Shown here: positions 7,732 to 16,256 of the stretch, piece by piece
How positions within the stretch are numbered: the first letter of the stretch is position 1
How the letters are laid out: each line of letters begins with the position of its first letter
Assembly (NCBI GenBank): GCA_963808615.1
Contig: CAWEGV010000004.1
Span: 310,001 to 374,000 of the forward strand
Reading direction: 5' to 3'
Length of the DNA: 64,000 nucleotides
Source of the DNA: Palsa-504 sp963808615
Lineage (GTDB): Bacteria > Actinomycetota > Actinomycetes > Streptosporangiales > Streptosporangiaceae
Position numbers and translations under genes: made by a program
The notes under the pieces: generated by a model
Database searches by the model: none
Seen by the model: the letters and a program-made list of their open reading frames with translations, nothing else
What the model was told of the DNA's origin: nothing

Positions 7732-8652
7732 TCACCGGACCGGCGGCGGCCTGCCCTCGGCGCTGGCCGCCAGCCTCACGTCCCACCGGCATACGGCGCA
7801 GGCGTGGCGGAAGGCCGACCGGGCAAACTCCAACGCCGCGGCCAGGGGATCCGGATCCAACCGCACGTCGTCCCAGTCCAGGATGTACTCGCCCAGGGCC
7901 GGATCCCAGCGGGCCGCGGCCGGGGACAGGTTAGCGCCCGCGAAGCCCTCTTCGGCCGGGTGCGCGTAGGCGTAGAACGCGGCCTTGAGGTAACGGGCAT
8001 CGCCGGGCCACCAGCCGACGGCAACCTCCTGCGAGTCCATGGCATTGCGCATGATGAAGTCATCCGACGGCGGATCGGCCGACTGCCCGGAGAACAGGCT
8101 CACGGCCAGGTCGAACGAACCCCACCAGGCGTTGACCGGCGTGGAACGCCCGCGGTAGGGCGCGCGGTACGCGGCCAGGACCAGTGCGGCCTGAGTCGCC
8201 GCGGCGAAGTAATCGGCGACCTCGCCCGGGTCGTAGTGCGCGTGCTCGGAATCCTCGTCCAAGGGCACGGTCCAGGGTACTTCCTGCGGCGTGGGGTCGA
8301 TCTCCACCGGACCACCCAGGGCGCGGACGGCGGCCAGAACCTGGTTTGTCACCTCGCCGACCGGGCGGTGCGGGGTCAGCCGGACATGCTCGGCCCGCCC
8401 GGCGCTGTGCTCCACGACCGCCTCATGACGGTGCAGGTCGAGCGCTGCCACCAGCGCGCCAGAACCATCGGGCGCGGGCAGCGGCGCCGTCTCCCAGCCG
8501 CGCGCGGTCAGGCGAAGCGCCGCGTGCTGCAACTGGGGTTCGGGCGGCGCGAGCGTGGCCGCCAATTTGCCGAGGACCTGGGTGTGCGCATGCAGCGTGT
8601 CACAGGTCGCGCGCCACCGGTCATACGAAACCATGGGCCAGACTGAGACCAT
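7732..8652 (-). CDS. DUF5996 family protein
   Basis: About 306 residues, recognised by the DUF5996 hallmarks: TLHAHTQVLGKL near residue 20, TPHRPVGEVTNQV, the NAWWGSFDLAVSLFSG segment near 170, and the Pro/Trp-rich part GWWPGDARYLKAAFYAYAHPAEEGF. Function of this family is unknown; it is common in actinomycetes as a stand-alone cytoplasmic protein. ATG at 8652 is chosen because it keeps the WP lead before the conserved region; ATG 8634 is the alternative. No clear Shine-Dalgarno. Divergent from the next membrane protein. Confidence 0.75.
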   Translation of the reverse strand: MVSVWPMVSYDRWRATCDTLHAHTQVLGKLAATLAPPEPQLQHAALRLTARGWETAPLPAPDGSGALVAALDLHRHEAVVEHSAGRAEHVRLTPHRPVGEVTNQVLAAVRALGGPVEIDPTPQEVPWTVPLDEDSEHAHYDPGEVADYFAAATQAALVLAAYRAPYRGRSTPVNAWWGSFDLAVSLFSGQSADPPSDDFIMRNAMDSQEVAVGWWPGDARYLKAAFYAYAHPAEEGFAGANLSPAAARWDPALGEYILDWDDVRLDPDPLAAALEFARSAFRHACAVCRWDVRLAASAEGRPPPVR

Positions 8653-8736
8653 GAGTTTCAGGCTATCGGGGCCGGGATCACGCATTCCATCCGGCTCTCG
8701 ATAGGTTCGGCATAGCTGGCGACCTGGAGGAGACCG

Positions 8737-9897
8737 ATGGTGGTGCCGTTGGCGGCCCGCGTGGTGGCAGCAGTGATCGGCGGCTTGCTGGTAGTTACGG
8801 CGGCGTCCAGCGTCACCGGGACGCTGATCGTCTCGCGTTCGGTCAGCAGCCGGCTGACCCGGTGGGTGGACAAGGCCGTGGTGGGGGCGTACCGGCTGGT
8901 GTTCAAGTGGTACGTCCATAAGGAGCCGGGGAACTCTCCGCACGACATCCAGATGGCTTACAAGCGAGCAGACCGGCTGCTGGCCACCCAGGCGGCGGCG
9001 ATCTTGCTGTGCCAGCTGGCCACCTGGCTGGTCGTGGCGTATGTCGGGTTCGCCCTGCTGCTATGGCCGTTTGCCACCCGCGGCATGGTGTCCGCGTTCA
9101 TCGATGCCGGGTCCTCGCTGTTCACGCTGGGGTTCGCGGTGCCTGCCGGGGCGGTGCCCGCGGTGTTCGTGTTCCTGGCCGCGGCGACCGGCCTGGTGAT
9201 CGTCACGTTGCAGATCGCCTACCTGCCGACCTTGTACTCGTCGTTCAACCGCCGGGAGACCCAGGTGGCGCTGCTGAACGCGCGGGCCGGGGTGCCGTCC
9301 TGGGGCCCGGAGCTGCTAGCGCGCACCCACTACGGCCTGGGCACGGGCATGTCGACCCTGAATACGATGCCGGACCTGTACGCGGAGTGGGAACGCTGGG
9401 CCGCGGACGTCGGCGAGAGCCACACCACCTACCTGCCGCTGGTCCGCTTCCGCTCACCGGGCGCGCTGTCGTCCTGGGTCACCGCGCTGCTGGCCGTGCT
9501 GGACTCCGCGGCGCTGTTCCTGGCGCTATCTCCCGATGCCGCGCCGGAGATACCGGCGCGGTTGTGCCTGCGTGGCGGCGCCCAGTGCTTCACCCGGATC
9601 GCGCAGGCCATGGGCATCGACGTACCCGCTGAGCCGGATCCAGGCGCCGGGATCAGCCTGAACTACGACGAGTTCCTCGACGCGATCGACCGGATGAAGG
9701 AGGTCAGCTTCGAGATCGAGCGCGACCCGGAGGAGGCGTGGCCTCACTTTGTCGGCTGGCGGGTCAACTACGAGCGCGCCGCCTACGCGGTGGCCTTCGC
9801 GGTCGATGCGGTACCTGCGTTGTGGTCGGGACCGCGCTATCACCACATCCCGCCCATCCCGCCCATCCGGCCCGGACGCGGCCGACCGCCCAAGTAG
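8737..9897 (+). CDS. Membrane protein with potassium-channel-like pore segment
   Basis: A 386-residue protein with strong Shine-Dalgarno GGAGGAG seven bases before ATG 8737. Hydrophobic segments: residues about 6-32 (AAVIGGLLVVTAASSVTGTL), 80-115 (LLCQLATWLVVAYVGFALLLW) and 145-170 (AVFVFLAAATGLVIVTLQIAYL). Between the second and third is AFIDAGSSLFTLGFAVPAG, laid out as pore helix plus selectivity-filter-like turn, as in two-TM ion channels (S-S-x-F-T-L-G-F where K+ channels have T-V-G-Y). The remaining 200 residues are soluble, cytoplasmic in this model, with a proline-rich tail (HIPPIPPIRPGRGRPPK). The channel reading is inference; the protein could be a structurally similar non-channel family. 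Confidence 0.6.
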   Translation: MVVPLAARVVAAVIGGLLVVTAASSVTGTLIVSRSVSSRLTRWVDKAVVGAYRLVFKWYVHKEPGNSPHDIQMAYKRADRLLATQAAAILLCQLATWLVVAYVGFALLLWPFATRGMVSAFIDAGSSLFTLGFAVPAGAVPAVFVFLAAATGLVIVTLQIAYLPTLYSSFNRRETQVALLNARAGVPSWGPELLARTHYGLGTGMSTLNTMPDLYAEWERWAADVGESHTTYLPLVRFRSPGALSSWVTALLAVLDSAALFLALSPDAAPEIPARLCLRGGAQCFTRIAQAMGIDVPAEPDPGAGISLNYDEFLDAIDRMKEVSFEIERDPEEAWPHFVGWRVNYERAAYAVAFAVDAVPALWSGPRYHHIPPIPPIRPGRGRPPK

Positions 9898-9944
9898 CCT
9901 GGCCGGGGCCGGCGCGGCACACGGATTCCGCTGGCGGTCCTGGT

Positions 9945-9950
9945 TATGTT
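9945..9950 (+). promoter_or_regulatory. TATGTT -10 element before helicase GTG
   Basis: TATGTT is followed by seven bases and GTG 9958, consistent with a leaderless transcript. Confidence 0.45.
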
Positions 9951-9957
9951 CATAAGC

Positions 9958-12027
9958 GTGTTCGATCAACATGACATTCTTGACGGGCTGAACGAACAGC
10001 AGCGCCGGGCGGTGACGCATCAGGGCGGCCCGCTGCTGGTGCTGGCCGGGGCCGGCACCGGCAAGACCCGGACGCTGGTGGCCCGGGCCGCGTGGCTGCG
10101 CGACCAGCAGGGCGTGCCGGCGTGCCGGATCCTGCTGCTGACCTTCACCCGCCGCGCCGCCAGCGACATGCTGGCCCGGGCCGCGGCTGCCGGGAAGGGC
10201 TCCTCCGAGCGGATCTGCGGCGGCACCTTCCACGCCATCGCGCATAAGATCATCCGCCAGCACGCCGAGTCGTTCTCGCTGCCGCCGCAGTTCACCATCG
10301 TGGACCCGGGCGACGTGGCCGACATCCTGGATGTGCTGCGCCCGGACCATGGCCTGGCCGAGGCGGGCCAGCGGGCGCCCAGGGCGGCGGCGTGCGCAGA
10401 CATCTACACCCGGTGCGTGAACACCGGGCGCCCGGTCAGCGAGGTGGTCACCGCCAGTTTCCCCTGGTGCGTCCCGTTCGCCGGTCAGCTGGCCAGCCTG
10501 TTCCGCGCCTACACCGCCCGCAAGCGCGCCCGCCACCTGCTGGACTTCGATGACCTGCTGCTGCTGTGGCAGGCGGCGCTGGCCGACCCGGTGGCTGGCC
10601 CGGTGCTGCGCGGCATGTTCGACGCGGTGCTGGTCGATGAGTACCAGGACGTCAACGCGGTCCAGGCCAGCATCGTGCGGCTGCTGCAGCCTGACGGACA
10701 CGAGCTGACCTGCGTAGGCGACGACGCGCAGGCCATCTACGGGTTCCGCGGCGCCGACCCGGCGCACTTGCGGCAGCTCACGGACGCCTACCCTGGCCTG
10801 CATATCGTCCGCCTCGACCGCAACTACCGCTCCCGGCAGGGCGTGCTGGACCTGGCCAACCTGATCAGGCCGTCCGCGCCGGGCCTGGACCTGACGCTGA
10901 CCGGTGACCGAGGCCCGGGGATGCCGCCGCTGCTGGTCCGCTGCCATGACGAGGCCACCCAGGCGCGGGAGATCTGCGCCCGAGTGCTGGATGCGTACGA
11001 GGACGGCAATGCGCTGCGGGATCAGGCGGTGCTGGTCCGCGCCGCTCATCACAGCGACATCCTGGAGATCGAGCTCAGCGCCCGCAAGATCCCCTACGTG
11101 AAATTCGGCGGGCTCCGGTTCACCGACACTGCCCACGTCAGGGACTTCCTCGCCGCGGCCCGGATCCTGGCCAATCCCGCTGACGACCTGGCCTGGTTCC
11201 GGCTGCTGCGGCTGCACGACGGCATCGGCCCGGTGCACGCCCGGCAGGTGCTCGCGCGCCTGGATTCCGGCGGGTCCGGCCCGGGCAGCTCCCGCCCGGA
11301 CGGTGCGCCGGACGAGGGCGTTCCGCAGGATTGCTGGCCACAGGCCTGGTCGCAGGCCGTCGAGGCCGCCCCGCCGCGGGCCAGGGCCGCCCTGGCGGCC
11401 AGCCTCAAGCGGCTGGCCGACGCCGCGGGTGAGCCCGCTGCCTGCCAGGCCACGGCCATTCTGGCCGCCCTGAATCCGCTGATCCGGGCCCGCTACCATG
11501 ACGCCGCGGCCCGGATCGCCGACCTGGAACGGCTGGCCGAGGCGGCTGCCGCCCACCCGTCGCTGCACGACGCGCTGGCCGAGCTGACCCTTGACCCGCC
11601 GGTCTCGGGCGCGGACCTGGCCGGCCCGCCGCGCCTGGATGAGGACTACCTGACCATCTCCACCATCCACGCCGCCAAGGGCCTGGAATGGCCCATCGTT
11701 CACCTGTCCCACCTGGTCGACGGAGCGCTGCCCAGCGACATGGCCCTCGGCGATCCCGGCGGGCTGGCCGAGGAGCACCGGCTGTTCTACGTCGCGCTCA
11801 CCCGGGCCCGCGACCATCTGTACATGTATGCGCCGCAGCGGTTGCACTACCACCGCCGCGGTCGCGATGACCGGTACGGGTTCGGCCAGCTGACCCGCTT
11901 CCTGCACCCCGGGGCCCTGGCTGCCTGCGACAATGCCACCGCCGCGGCGCCCGCTCCGGCGCTCCCAGCCCTCGGCGCTCTGACCGTCAAGGTCGACGCG
12001 GCGGTCGGCGCGCTGTGGGACGGCTGA
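9958..12027 (+). CDS. UvrD/Rep-family superfamily 1 ATP-dependent DNA helicase
   Basis: An approximately 689-residue SF1A helicase with the full motif set: Q-motif LNEQQRRAV, motif I AGAGTGKTRT (about 31-40), Ia LTFTRRAA, II VDEYQDVN (about 221), III GDDAQAIYGFRGAD, IV LDRNYRS, V TISTIHAAKGLEW and VI EHRLFYVALTRARDHLYMY. The protein unwinds DNA 3'-to-5' during repair or restart. It has a shorter 2B region than PcrA/UvrD1 and a truncated C-terminus, similar to the UvrD-like helicases of actinobacteria. GTG 9958 is preferred because of its -10 spacing; ATG 9946 in the same frame would add four residues. Single-gene unit, followed by a 129-base gap with the second palindromic operator. Confidence 0.88.
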   Translation: MFDQHDILDGLNEQQRRAVTHQGGPLLVLAGAGTGKTRTLVARAAWLRDQQGVPACRILLLTFTRRAASDMLARAAAAGKGSSERICGGTFHAIAHKIIRQHAESFSLPPQFTIVDPGDVADILDVLRPDHGLAEAGQRAPRAAACADIYTRCVNTGRPVSEVVTASFPWCVPFAGQLASLFRAYTARKRARHLLDFDDLLLLWQAALADPVAGPVLRGMFDAVLVDEYQDVNAVQASIVRLLQPDGHELTCVGDDAQAIYGFRGADPAHLRQLTDAYPGLHIVRLDRNYRSRQGVLDLANLIRPSAPGLDLTLTGDRGPGMPPLLVRCHDEATQAREICARVLDAYEDGNALRDQAVLVRAAHHSDILEIELSARKIPYVKFGGLRFTDTAHVRDFLAAARILANPADDLAWFRLLRLHDGIGPVHARQVLARLDSGGSGPGSSRPDGAPDEGVPQDCWPQAWSQAVEAAPPRARAALAASLKRLADAAGEPAACQATAILAALNPLIRARYHDAAARIADLERLAEAAAAHPSLHDALAELTLDPPVSGADLAGPPRLDEDYLTISTIHAAKGLEWPIVHLSHLVDGALPSDMALGDPGGLAEEHRLFYVALTRARDHLYMYAPQRLHYHRRGRDDRYGFGQLTRFLHPGALAACDNATAAAPAPALPALGALTVKVDAAVGALWDG

Positions 12028-12065
12028 CGCCTGCGGGCCGATCCACCTTCCGCCCCTTTGATATT

Positions 12066-12075
12066 TGGTATACCA
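12066..12075. promoter_or_regulatory. Second copy of operator TGGTATACCA, upstream of the SDR gene
   Basis: The palindrome lies 82 bases before the SDR start and shares 14 identical bases (12063-12076) with the site at 1281-1294. In a window of this GC content an AT-rich 14-base match placed before a gene twice is unlikely by chance (qualitative judgement). It suggests joint control of the SDR and the molybdenum hydroxylase/CoA cluster. Confidence 0.65.
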
Positions 12076-12156
12076 TCCGCTCACCAACGGAGAGACGGCA
12101 TCTCGCGGGAGAACCCCTGACCGGGTGTCACGCGTCGCGAGGCGAAAGGAGTTGCG

Positions 12157-12954
12157 GTGGATCTGCGGCTCGACGGGAAGGTAGCCTTCGTCACCGGCGC
12201 CAGCAAGGGCATCGGCCGTTGCGTGGCCGAGTCCCTGGCCCGCGAGGGCAGCGACGTGGTCATCACGGCCCGTAACGCGGGCCCACTCGAAGCAGCAGCG
12301 GAGAAGATCGCCGCCGAGACCGGGCGGGCGGTGCTGCCGCTGGCCGGGGACATGAGCGTAACCACAGACGTCCAGCGCTGCGTCGATGCCGCCCTGGAGC
12401 AGTTCGGCAAGATCGACATCCTGGTCACCTGCGCGGGCAGCTCGCCCGGCGGCGTGCTCGAGGACCTGACCGAAGAGCAGTGGATGTCCAGCCTCAACCT
12501 GAAGTTCATGGGCTACGTCAGGTCCGTCCGCGCGGTCATCGGTCACATGCGAGAGCGAGGCGAGGGCGCGATCGTGCTCGTGGTGGGCAACGACGGCCTC
12601 AAGCCCAGCTACTGGGAGATGACCGCGGGTGTGGCGAACGCCGCGGACATCAACTTCGCCTCCTCGGTCGCCGAGCAGTACGGCCGGTACGGGGTGCGCA
12701 TCAACACCGTCAACCCCGGGCCGGTGAACACCGGCCGGTGGGACACGCTGGAGCGGGCCTTCGCTCGCGACAAGGGTGTCAGCCAGGAACGAGCCCACGA
12801 ACTGGCCGAGCGATCCATCCCCTTCGGCCGCATCTGCGAACCTGAGGAGGTCGCGGCCCTGGTGACGTTCCTCGCCTCGCCGCTGGCCAGCTTCATCAAC
12901 GGCGCGCACATACCGATCGACGGTTCGCAGCGCAAAGCGATCATGGACCTGTAA
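12157..12954 (+). CDS. Short-chain dehydrogenase/reductase family protein lacking the canonical catalytic residues
   Basis: A 265-residue SDR. The Rossmann part is intact: VAFVTGASKGIGRCVAESLAR (about 9-29), VTCAGSSPGG and the C-terminal VRINTVNPGPVNTGRW and GAHIPIDGSQ. At the active site the usual Ser is replaced (LVVGNDG) and the Tyr-x-x-x-Lys signature is absent: the region reads YWEMTAGVANAADIN, aligning Tyr with Ala and Lys with Asn. The fold is secure, catalysis in the normal way is not. GTG start with AAAGGAG eight bases upstream. The operator shared with the hydratase/ligase operon suggests a role in the same acyl-CoA pathway. Confidence 0.82.
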   Translation: MDLRLDGKVAFVTGASKGIGRCVAESLAREGSDVVITARNAGPLEAAAEKIAAETGRAVLPLAGDMSVTTDVQRCVDAALEQFGKIDILVTCAGSSPGGVLEDLTEEQWMSSLNLKFMGYVRSVRAVIGHMRERGEGAIVLVVGNDGLKPSYWEMTAGVANAADINFASSVAEQYGRYGVRINTVNPGPVNTGRWDTLERAFARDKGVSQERAHELAERSIPFGRICEPEEVAALVTFLASPLASFINGAHIPIDGSQRKAIMDL

Positions 12955-13054
12955 GGCCCGCGGCGGAGCGGCCCTGGCCGCGGTCGGCTAGGCCGGCCCG
13001 CGCAGCCGCAGAACCAGTCACCAGCTGCGGCTAGCCGTCCTTTTTGCCGGGTAT

Positions 13055-13882
13055 ATGCACGGTATGGGGATGCCGAGCACCGATGCTCCAAGATGGGACC
13101 CCGCGGCCCGACGCCGCAGGCGCCGTCGCCGTCGTCGGCGGGTCACGATGTGGGTGTTCGCTGGGCTCACGGCACTGGTGCTCGCGGTGATCGCCGTGGG
13201 GATCAACGACCTCTCCAAGCCGCCGCCCGTAGCCACGCCCGCCGCGCTGTCGGCGTCCGTGCTGACGACCCAGCCGGCGGCGCCCGCCGCATCGTCTCGC
13301 CTGAAGCCGTCATCGTCGGCCCTCAGGAAGACCTCGCACAGCAGCGCGACCATACGAACGATCCGGAAGATAGCGGACGCCGGCTCGGGGCTGTCCTACC
13401 GGCTGCTGTCCAGCTGGCGGCGGGGCTGCTCTGACTCGCTGAACACGCCCATGTTCAGGTGGAGCGCGGGCGAGCACGCACTGGCGGGAACCGTATCCGG
13501 CGCCCCGTGGTACGGCAACGCCTGCTCCGGCCTGCTCCAGCAGCAGTTTCAGTATTCCGGGGCCGCCGATCTCGAGCCGACCGCGATGAGCCTGGCGGGC
13601 GCGATGGACCGGGCCTACTATTCCGGCCTGCAGCACTATCAAATCCTCGAGGGCAGCTCGGCGATCCGGGTCAGCGGCCACCAGGCATGGGAGGTCACGT
13701 TCCAGATGAGTTACCCGGACGCCGTCGGCCAGGGCCTGGCCTTCAGCAATGAGACCGGCGCCGTGGTGGTCGTGGACCGTGGCGTCGGCCAGGTCCCCGC
13801 GGTGTTCTATGCCTCGGTCCCCAGCAACCTGGGCACCTCCGACGTGAAGAGCCTCGTCCACTCGCTCCGGCTCGCGACCTGA
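13055..13882 (+). CDS. Hypothetical membrane-anchored extracytoplasmic protein
   Basis: About 275 residues, family not recognised. A run of arginines (residues 18-29) is followed by one transmembrane helix (WVFAGLTALVLAVIAVGI, about 33-50), a Pro/Ala/Ser-rich linker to about 100, and a globular domain with two cysteines (RRGCSDSL and GNACSG) that may form a disulfide. The arginine cluster before the helix predicts a cytoplasmic N-terminus and an exported C-terminal domain. ATGs at 13055, 13064 and 13070 are all possible starts. The region LLSSWRRGCSDSL...GAPWYGNACSG looks like the domain found in small actinobacterial lipoproteins, without assigned function. Confidence 0.6.
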   Translation: MHGMGMPSTDAPRWDPAARRRRRRRRRRRVTMWVFAGLTALVLAVIAVGINDLSKPPPVATPAALSASVLTTQPAAPAASSRLKPSSSALRKTSHSSATIRTIRKIADAGSGLSYRLLSSWRRGCSDSLNTPMFRWSAGEHALAGTVSGAPWYGNACSGLLQQQFQYSGAADLEPTAMSLAGAMDRAYYSGLQHYQILEGSSAIRVSGHQAWEVTFQMSYPDAVGQGLAFSNETGAVVVVDRGVGQVPAVFYASVPSNLGTSDVKSLVHSLRLAT

Positions 13883-13918
13883 CCAGATTCTCATGCACAC
13901 CGGTCGGGGTGGGGCAGG

Positions 13919-14371
13919 TTAGCCGCCGTCCGCAGGCGCGGCTACCGGCGCGGTGAGCTCCAGCTGGATACCGTCGGGATCTTCGAAGGAGAGCACGTCG
14001 ATGCCGAACGACGGCAGGCGGGTGATCTCACCGTGCCTGACGCCGTGCTCATCGAATAGCCTGGCCGCCTGCTCCAGGTCCTCGCGGCCGGGCACGCCAA
14101 AGCTGAGGTGATCCAGGCCCACCCGGTCCGGGTCGAACCGGTCACCCGCGGGTGCCACCGGCCGCAGCCCCATGATCAGGTTGCCGCGGGCCATGACCAC
14201 GCCACCGAACAAGATGCTGAACGCCTCCTCCGCGGCCGGGTCCCCGGGTGGCGGGGATTCCACTGCGACCTGGAAGCCGAGCAGGCTGGTGTAGAACTCG
14301 CGGCTGCGCTGCACGTCGGTCACCGTAAGCCGGAGATGATGGATCTCACCGGGCGGAATCTGTCCTGGCAC
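13919..14371 (-). CDS. VOC (glyoxalase/bleomycin resistance) family protein
   Basis: A 150-residue protein with two bab-bb-b halves. First half: IHHLRLTVTDVQRSREFYTSLLGFQVA with a metal-ligand-like His near residue 11; second half: GLDHLSFGVPGREDLEQAARLFDEHGV and FEDPDGIQLELTAP, with the second His and the C-terminal Glu ligand. The family includes glyoxalases and dioxygenases; substrate unknown. The GTG at 14369-14371 has AAGGAG six bases upstream. It lies next to a fragment of an EamA permease on the other strand. Confidence 0.82.
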   Translation of the reverse strand: MPGQIPPGEIHHLRLTVTDVQRSREFYTSLLGFQVAVESPPPGDPAAEEAFSILFGGVVMARGNLIMGLRPVAPAGDRFDPDRVGLDHLSFGVPGREDLEQAARLFDEHGVRHGEITRLPSFGIDVLSFEDPDGIQLELTAPVAAPADGG

Positions 14372-14443
14372 TGGCTCTCCTTCCTGCGGAGCGCCGTCGC
14401 TCCGCGCCGCCGACCCCGGCCAGCCTACCAAGGAACGCTGGCC

Positions 14444-14581
14444 GGGTTCTTCGGCGTCTTCATGAGCGTCAACCCGGTATTCGCGGCGCTGACCGGCCTG
14501 TTCGTACTGGGCCAGTCGCTGGAGCTTGCCGGCTGGCTCGCGGTCGCCGCCATCGTCACCGCCAACGCGGTCAGCCTCGGC
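14444..14581 (+). pseudogene. C-terminal remnant of an EamA/RhtA-type permease
   Basis: Forty-odd codons (GFFGVFMSVNPVFAALTGLF, then VLGQSLELAGWLAVAAIVTANAVSL) match the last two helices of EamA/DMT exporters, where a similar phrase with MSLEPAVAALVGLVLLGQ is typical. No start, no upstream helices; the preceding bases belong to the VOC gene on the other strand and the fragment runs into the stop of the DUF4097-like gene. It is a relic of a larger gene, truncated at both sides. Confidence 0.6.
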
Positions 14582-15601
14582 TCAGCCGGCTTGGCTGATC
14601 GTGATGTCGCCGCCGCCGCTGTCGATGGTGATCACATGGTGCGACGCCGGGCTCGCGAGCGTCGACGGGTAGTTCACGTTGCCGCCCTGGGTGTCAGGGG
14701 TGGAGATGTCGTACGTGGTGTGGCCCGGCGGGAGGATCACGGTGACGTTGCCGCCTTCGGCTGTGATCTTCAGGTCCGGCGGCGGCTGACTCAGCGCCAA
14801 GGTGACGTCGCCGCCGCCCGAGGCGATCGTGACCTGCGGCGAGACCACGGCGTTGACGTCGACGTTGCCGCCCTCGGTGAAGACCTGGAGGTCGCCTGTG
14901 AACCCGTTGCCGGTCAGGTCGCCACCGCCGGTGTCCAGCCGCATGGGGCCGTTCAGGTTGCCCGCGTTGACGTTGCCGCCTTCGGTGCTGATCTGGATGG
15001 TGCCGGTCAGCGTGCCGCCGGTCAAGTCGCCGCCGCCGGTGTCCAGCAGCAGGTGGCCGGACAGATTGTTGGCGTTCATGTTGCCGCCGCCTGCCGACAG
15101 CGTCATGCCGCTGGTGAAACCGGACACGTCGATGTCTCCGCCGTTGCTCCCTAGCGTGACGGCAGTCCGCGGCGGGACGTCGAGGGCGGCGTTCATCCCG
15201 CAGTTACCGTTGGCCACGCCGCCGCAGTCCACGCTGACGTCCGCTCCGGTGGGCGTGGTGCTCTCGCTGATACCCGGGCGGACGAGGCCGTACTGGACGA
15301 TTCCCGCCAGCCGGGCGGTACTGCGGCCCGGGATCTCGCGCAGCGTGACGTCGCCGCCGTTGACGTTCACCGACACCTGGCCGTCGTTTACCGGAACCGC
15401 GTAACTGAACGGGTAGCTCCCGTTGGCGAACGAGGTGACGAGGCTGAAGCCGGTCCAGCCGATCAGGGCGAGGGCGACCGGCACGGCGACGCCGACGGCC
15501 ACCCAGCGGCCGGGGGTCATGCGCAGCGGGCCGGACGGGCGCCAGGCGCCCGTTGGGTGGCCGTCAGTTACGGCACTGCCGGTCTCGGACGTGTAGGTCA
15601 T
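14582..15601 (-). CDS. DUF4097-like beta-strand repeat membrane protein
   Basis: About 339 residues: one transmembrane helix (WVAVGVAVPVALALIGWTGF, about 30-50) and an exported domain of repeated strands. The unit ending GGGDLTGG/TEGGNVNAGNL occurs about seven times (from 160 on), each carrying a G-G-G/N-[DN] turn, as in adhesin-like right-handed b-helices of the DUF4097 group. Function unknown. ATG at 15601 lies 14 bases after the regulator's stop, so it is the third gene of an operon with a response regulator and a sensor kinase and is probably their effector or target (inference). Confidence 0.75.
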   Translation of the reverse strand: MTYTSETGSAVTDGHPTGAWRPSGPLRMTPGRWVAVGVAVPVALALIGWTGFSLVTSFANGSYPFSYAVPVNDGQVSVNVNGGDVTLREIPGRSTARLAGIVQYGLVRPGISESTTPTGADVSVDCGGVANGNCGMNAALDVPPRTAVTLGSNGGDIDVSGFTSGMTLSAGGGNMNANNLSGHLLLDTGGGDLTGGTLTGTIQISTEGGNVNAGNLNGPMRLDTGGGDLTGNGFTGDLQVFTEGGNVDVNAVVSPQVTIASGGGDVTLALSQPPPDLKITAEGGNVTVILPPGHTTYDISTPDTQGGNVNYPSTLASPASHHVITIDSGGGDITISQAG

Positions 15602-15614
15602 GGTGGTGCCCCGT

Positions 15615-16256
15615 TCATCCGGTGCCGAGGTAGCGCAGCACGGCGAGCACGCGACGATGGTCGCGGTCACCGGGCGCGAGTCCGAGCTTGGTGAAGATGT
15701 TGTTGATGTGCTTTTCGACCGCGCCGCCGCCGACCACCAGCGTGTCGGCGATGGCGGCGTTGGACAGGCCTTCGGCCATCAGCGCCAGCACCTCGCGCTC
15801 GCGCGGGGTCAGCTCGCTGAGCGGGTGGCGGCTGCGGGCCAGCAATTGCGCGACGACCTCGGGGTCGAGCGCGCTGCCGCCGTCGGCCACCCGGCCCAGG
15901 GCGTCAAGGAACTCGGCGACGTCGGCCACCCGGTCCTTGAGCAGGTAGCCGACCCCGTGCGGACGGCCGGAGATCAGCTCGGTGGCGTACCGCTCCTCGA
16001 CCCACTGGGACAGCACGAGCACGCCGACCTTGGGCCAGCGATCCCGAACCACCAGGGCGGCGCGCAGCCCCTCGTCGGTGAACGTGGGCGGCATCCGCAC
16101 GTCGACCACCACCGCGTCTGGCTCGTGCTCGGCCACCGCCCGCAGGAACCGCTCGGCGTCCCCTTCGGCCGCGGCGACCTCGTGGCCGGCCTCGGTGAGC
16201 AGCCGGGTCAGCCCCTCGCGCAGCAGGACCGAATCCTCCGCGATCACTACCCGCAT
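15615..16256 (-). CDS. NarL/FixJ-type response regulator
   Basis: A 213-residue regulator: receiver domain with acidic pair ED (residues 7-8), phospho-acceptor Asp in VVVDVRMPP (about 53) and the Lys in GYLLKDR (about 107), then a LuxR HTH (LTPREREVLALMAEGLSNAAIADTL, about 148-172, VEKHINNIFTKLGL). The start overlaps the stop of the sensor kinase by ten bases, so both form a pair. Likely controls the DUF4097-like gene and, originally, the MMPL exporter now reduced to a fragment upstream of the kinase. Confidence 0.9.
   Translation of the reverse strand: MRVVIAEDSVLLREGLTRLLTEAGHEVAAAEGDAERFLRAVAEHEPDAVVVDVRMPPTFTDEGLRAALVVRDRWPKVGVLVLSQWVEERYATELISGRPHGVGYLLKDRVADVAEFLDALGRVADGGSALDPEVVAQLLARSRHPLSELTPREREVLALMAEGLSNAAIADTLVVGGGAVEKHINNIFTKLGLAPGDRDHRRVLAVLRYLGTG

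Noticed and set aside
9526..12909. 1127-residue minus-strand ORF
   Set aside because: Antisense to helicase and SDR genes with full motifs; no recognisable domain.
13120..13142. CG-rich repeat encoding poly-arginine, as a possible regulatory repeat
   Set aside because: Simple codon repetition giving the basic segment before a membrane helix.
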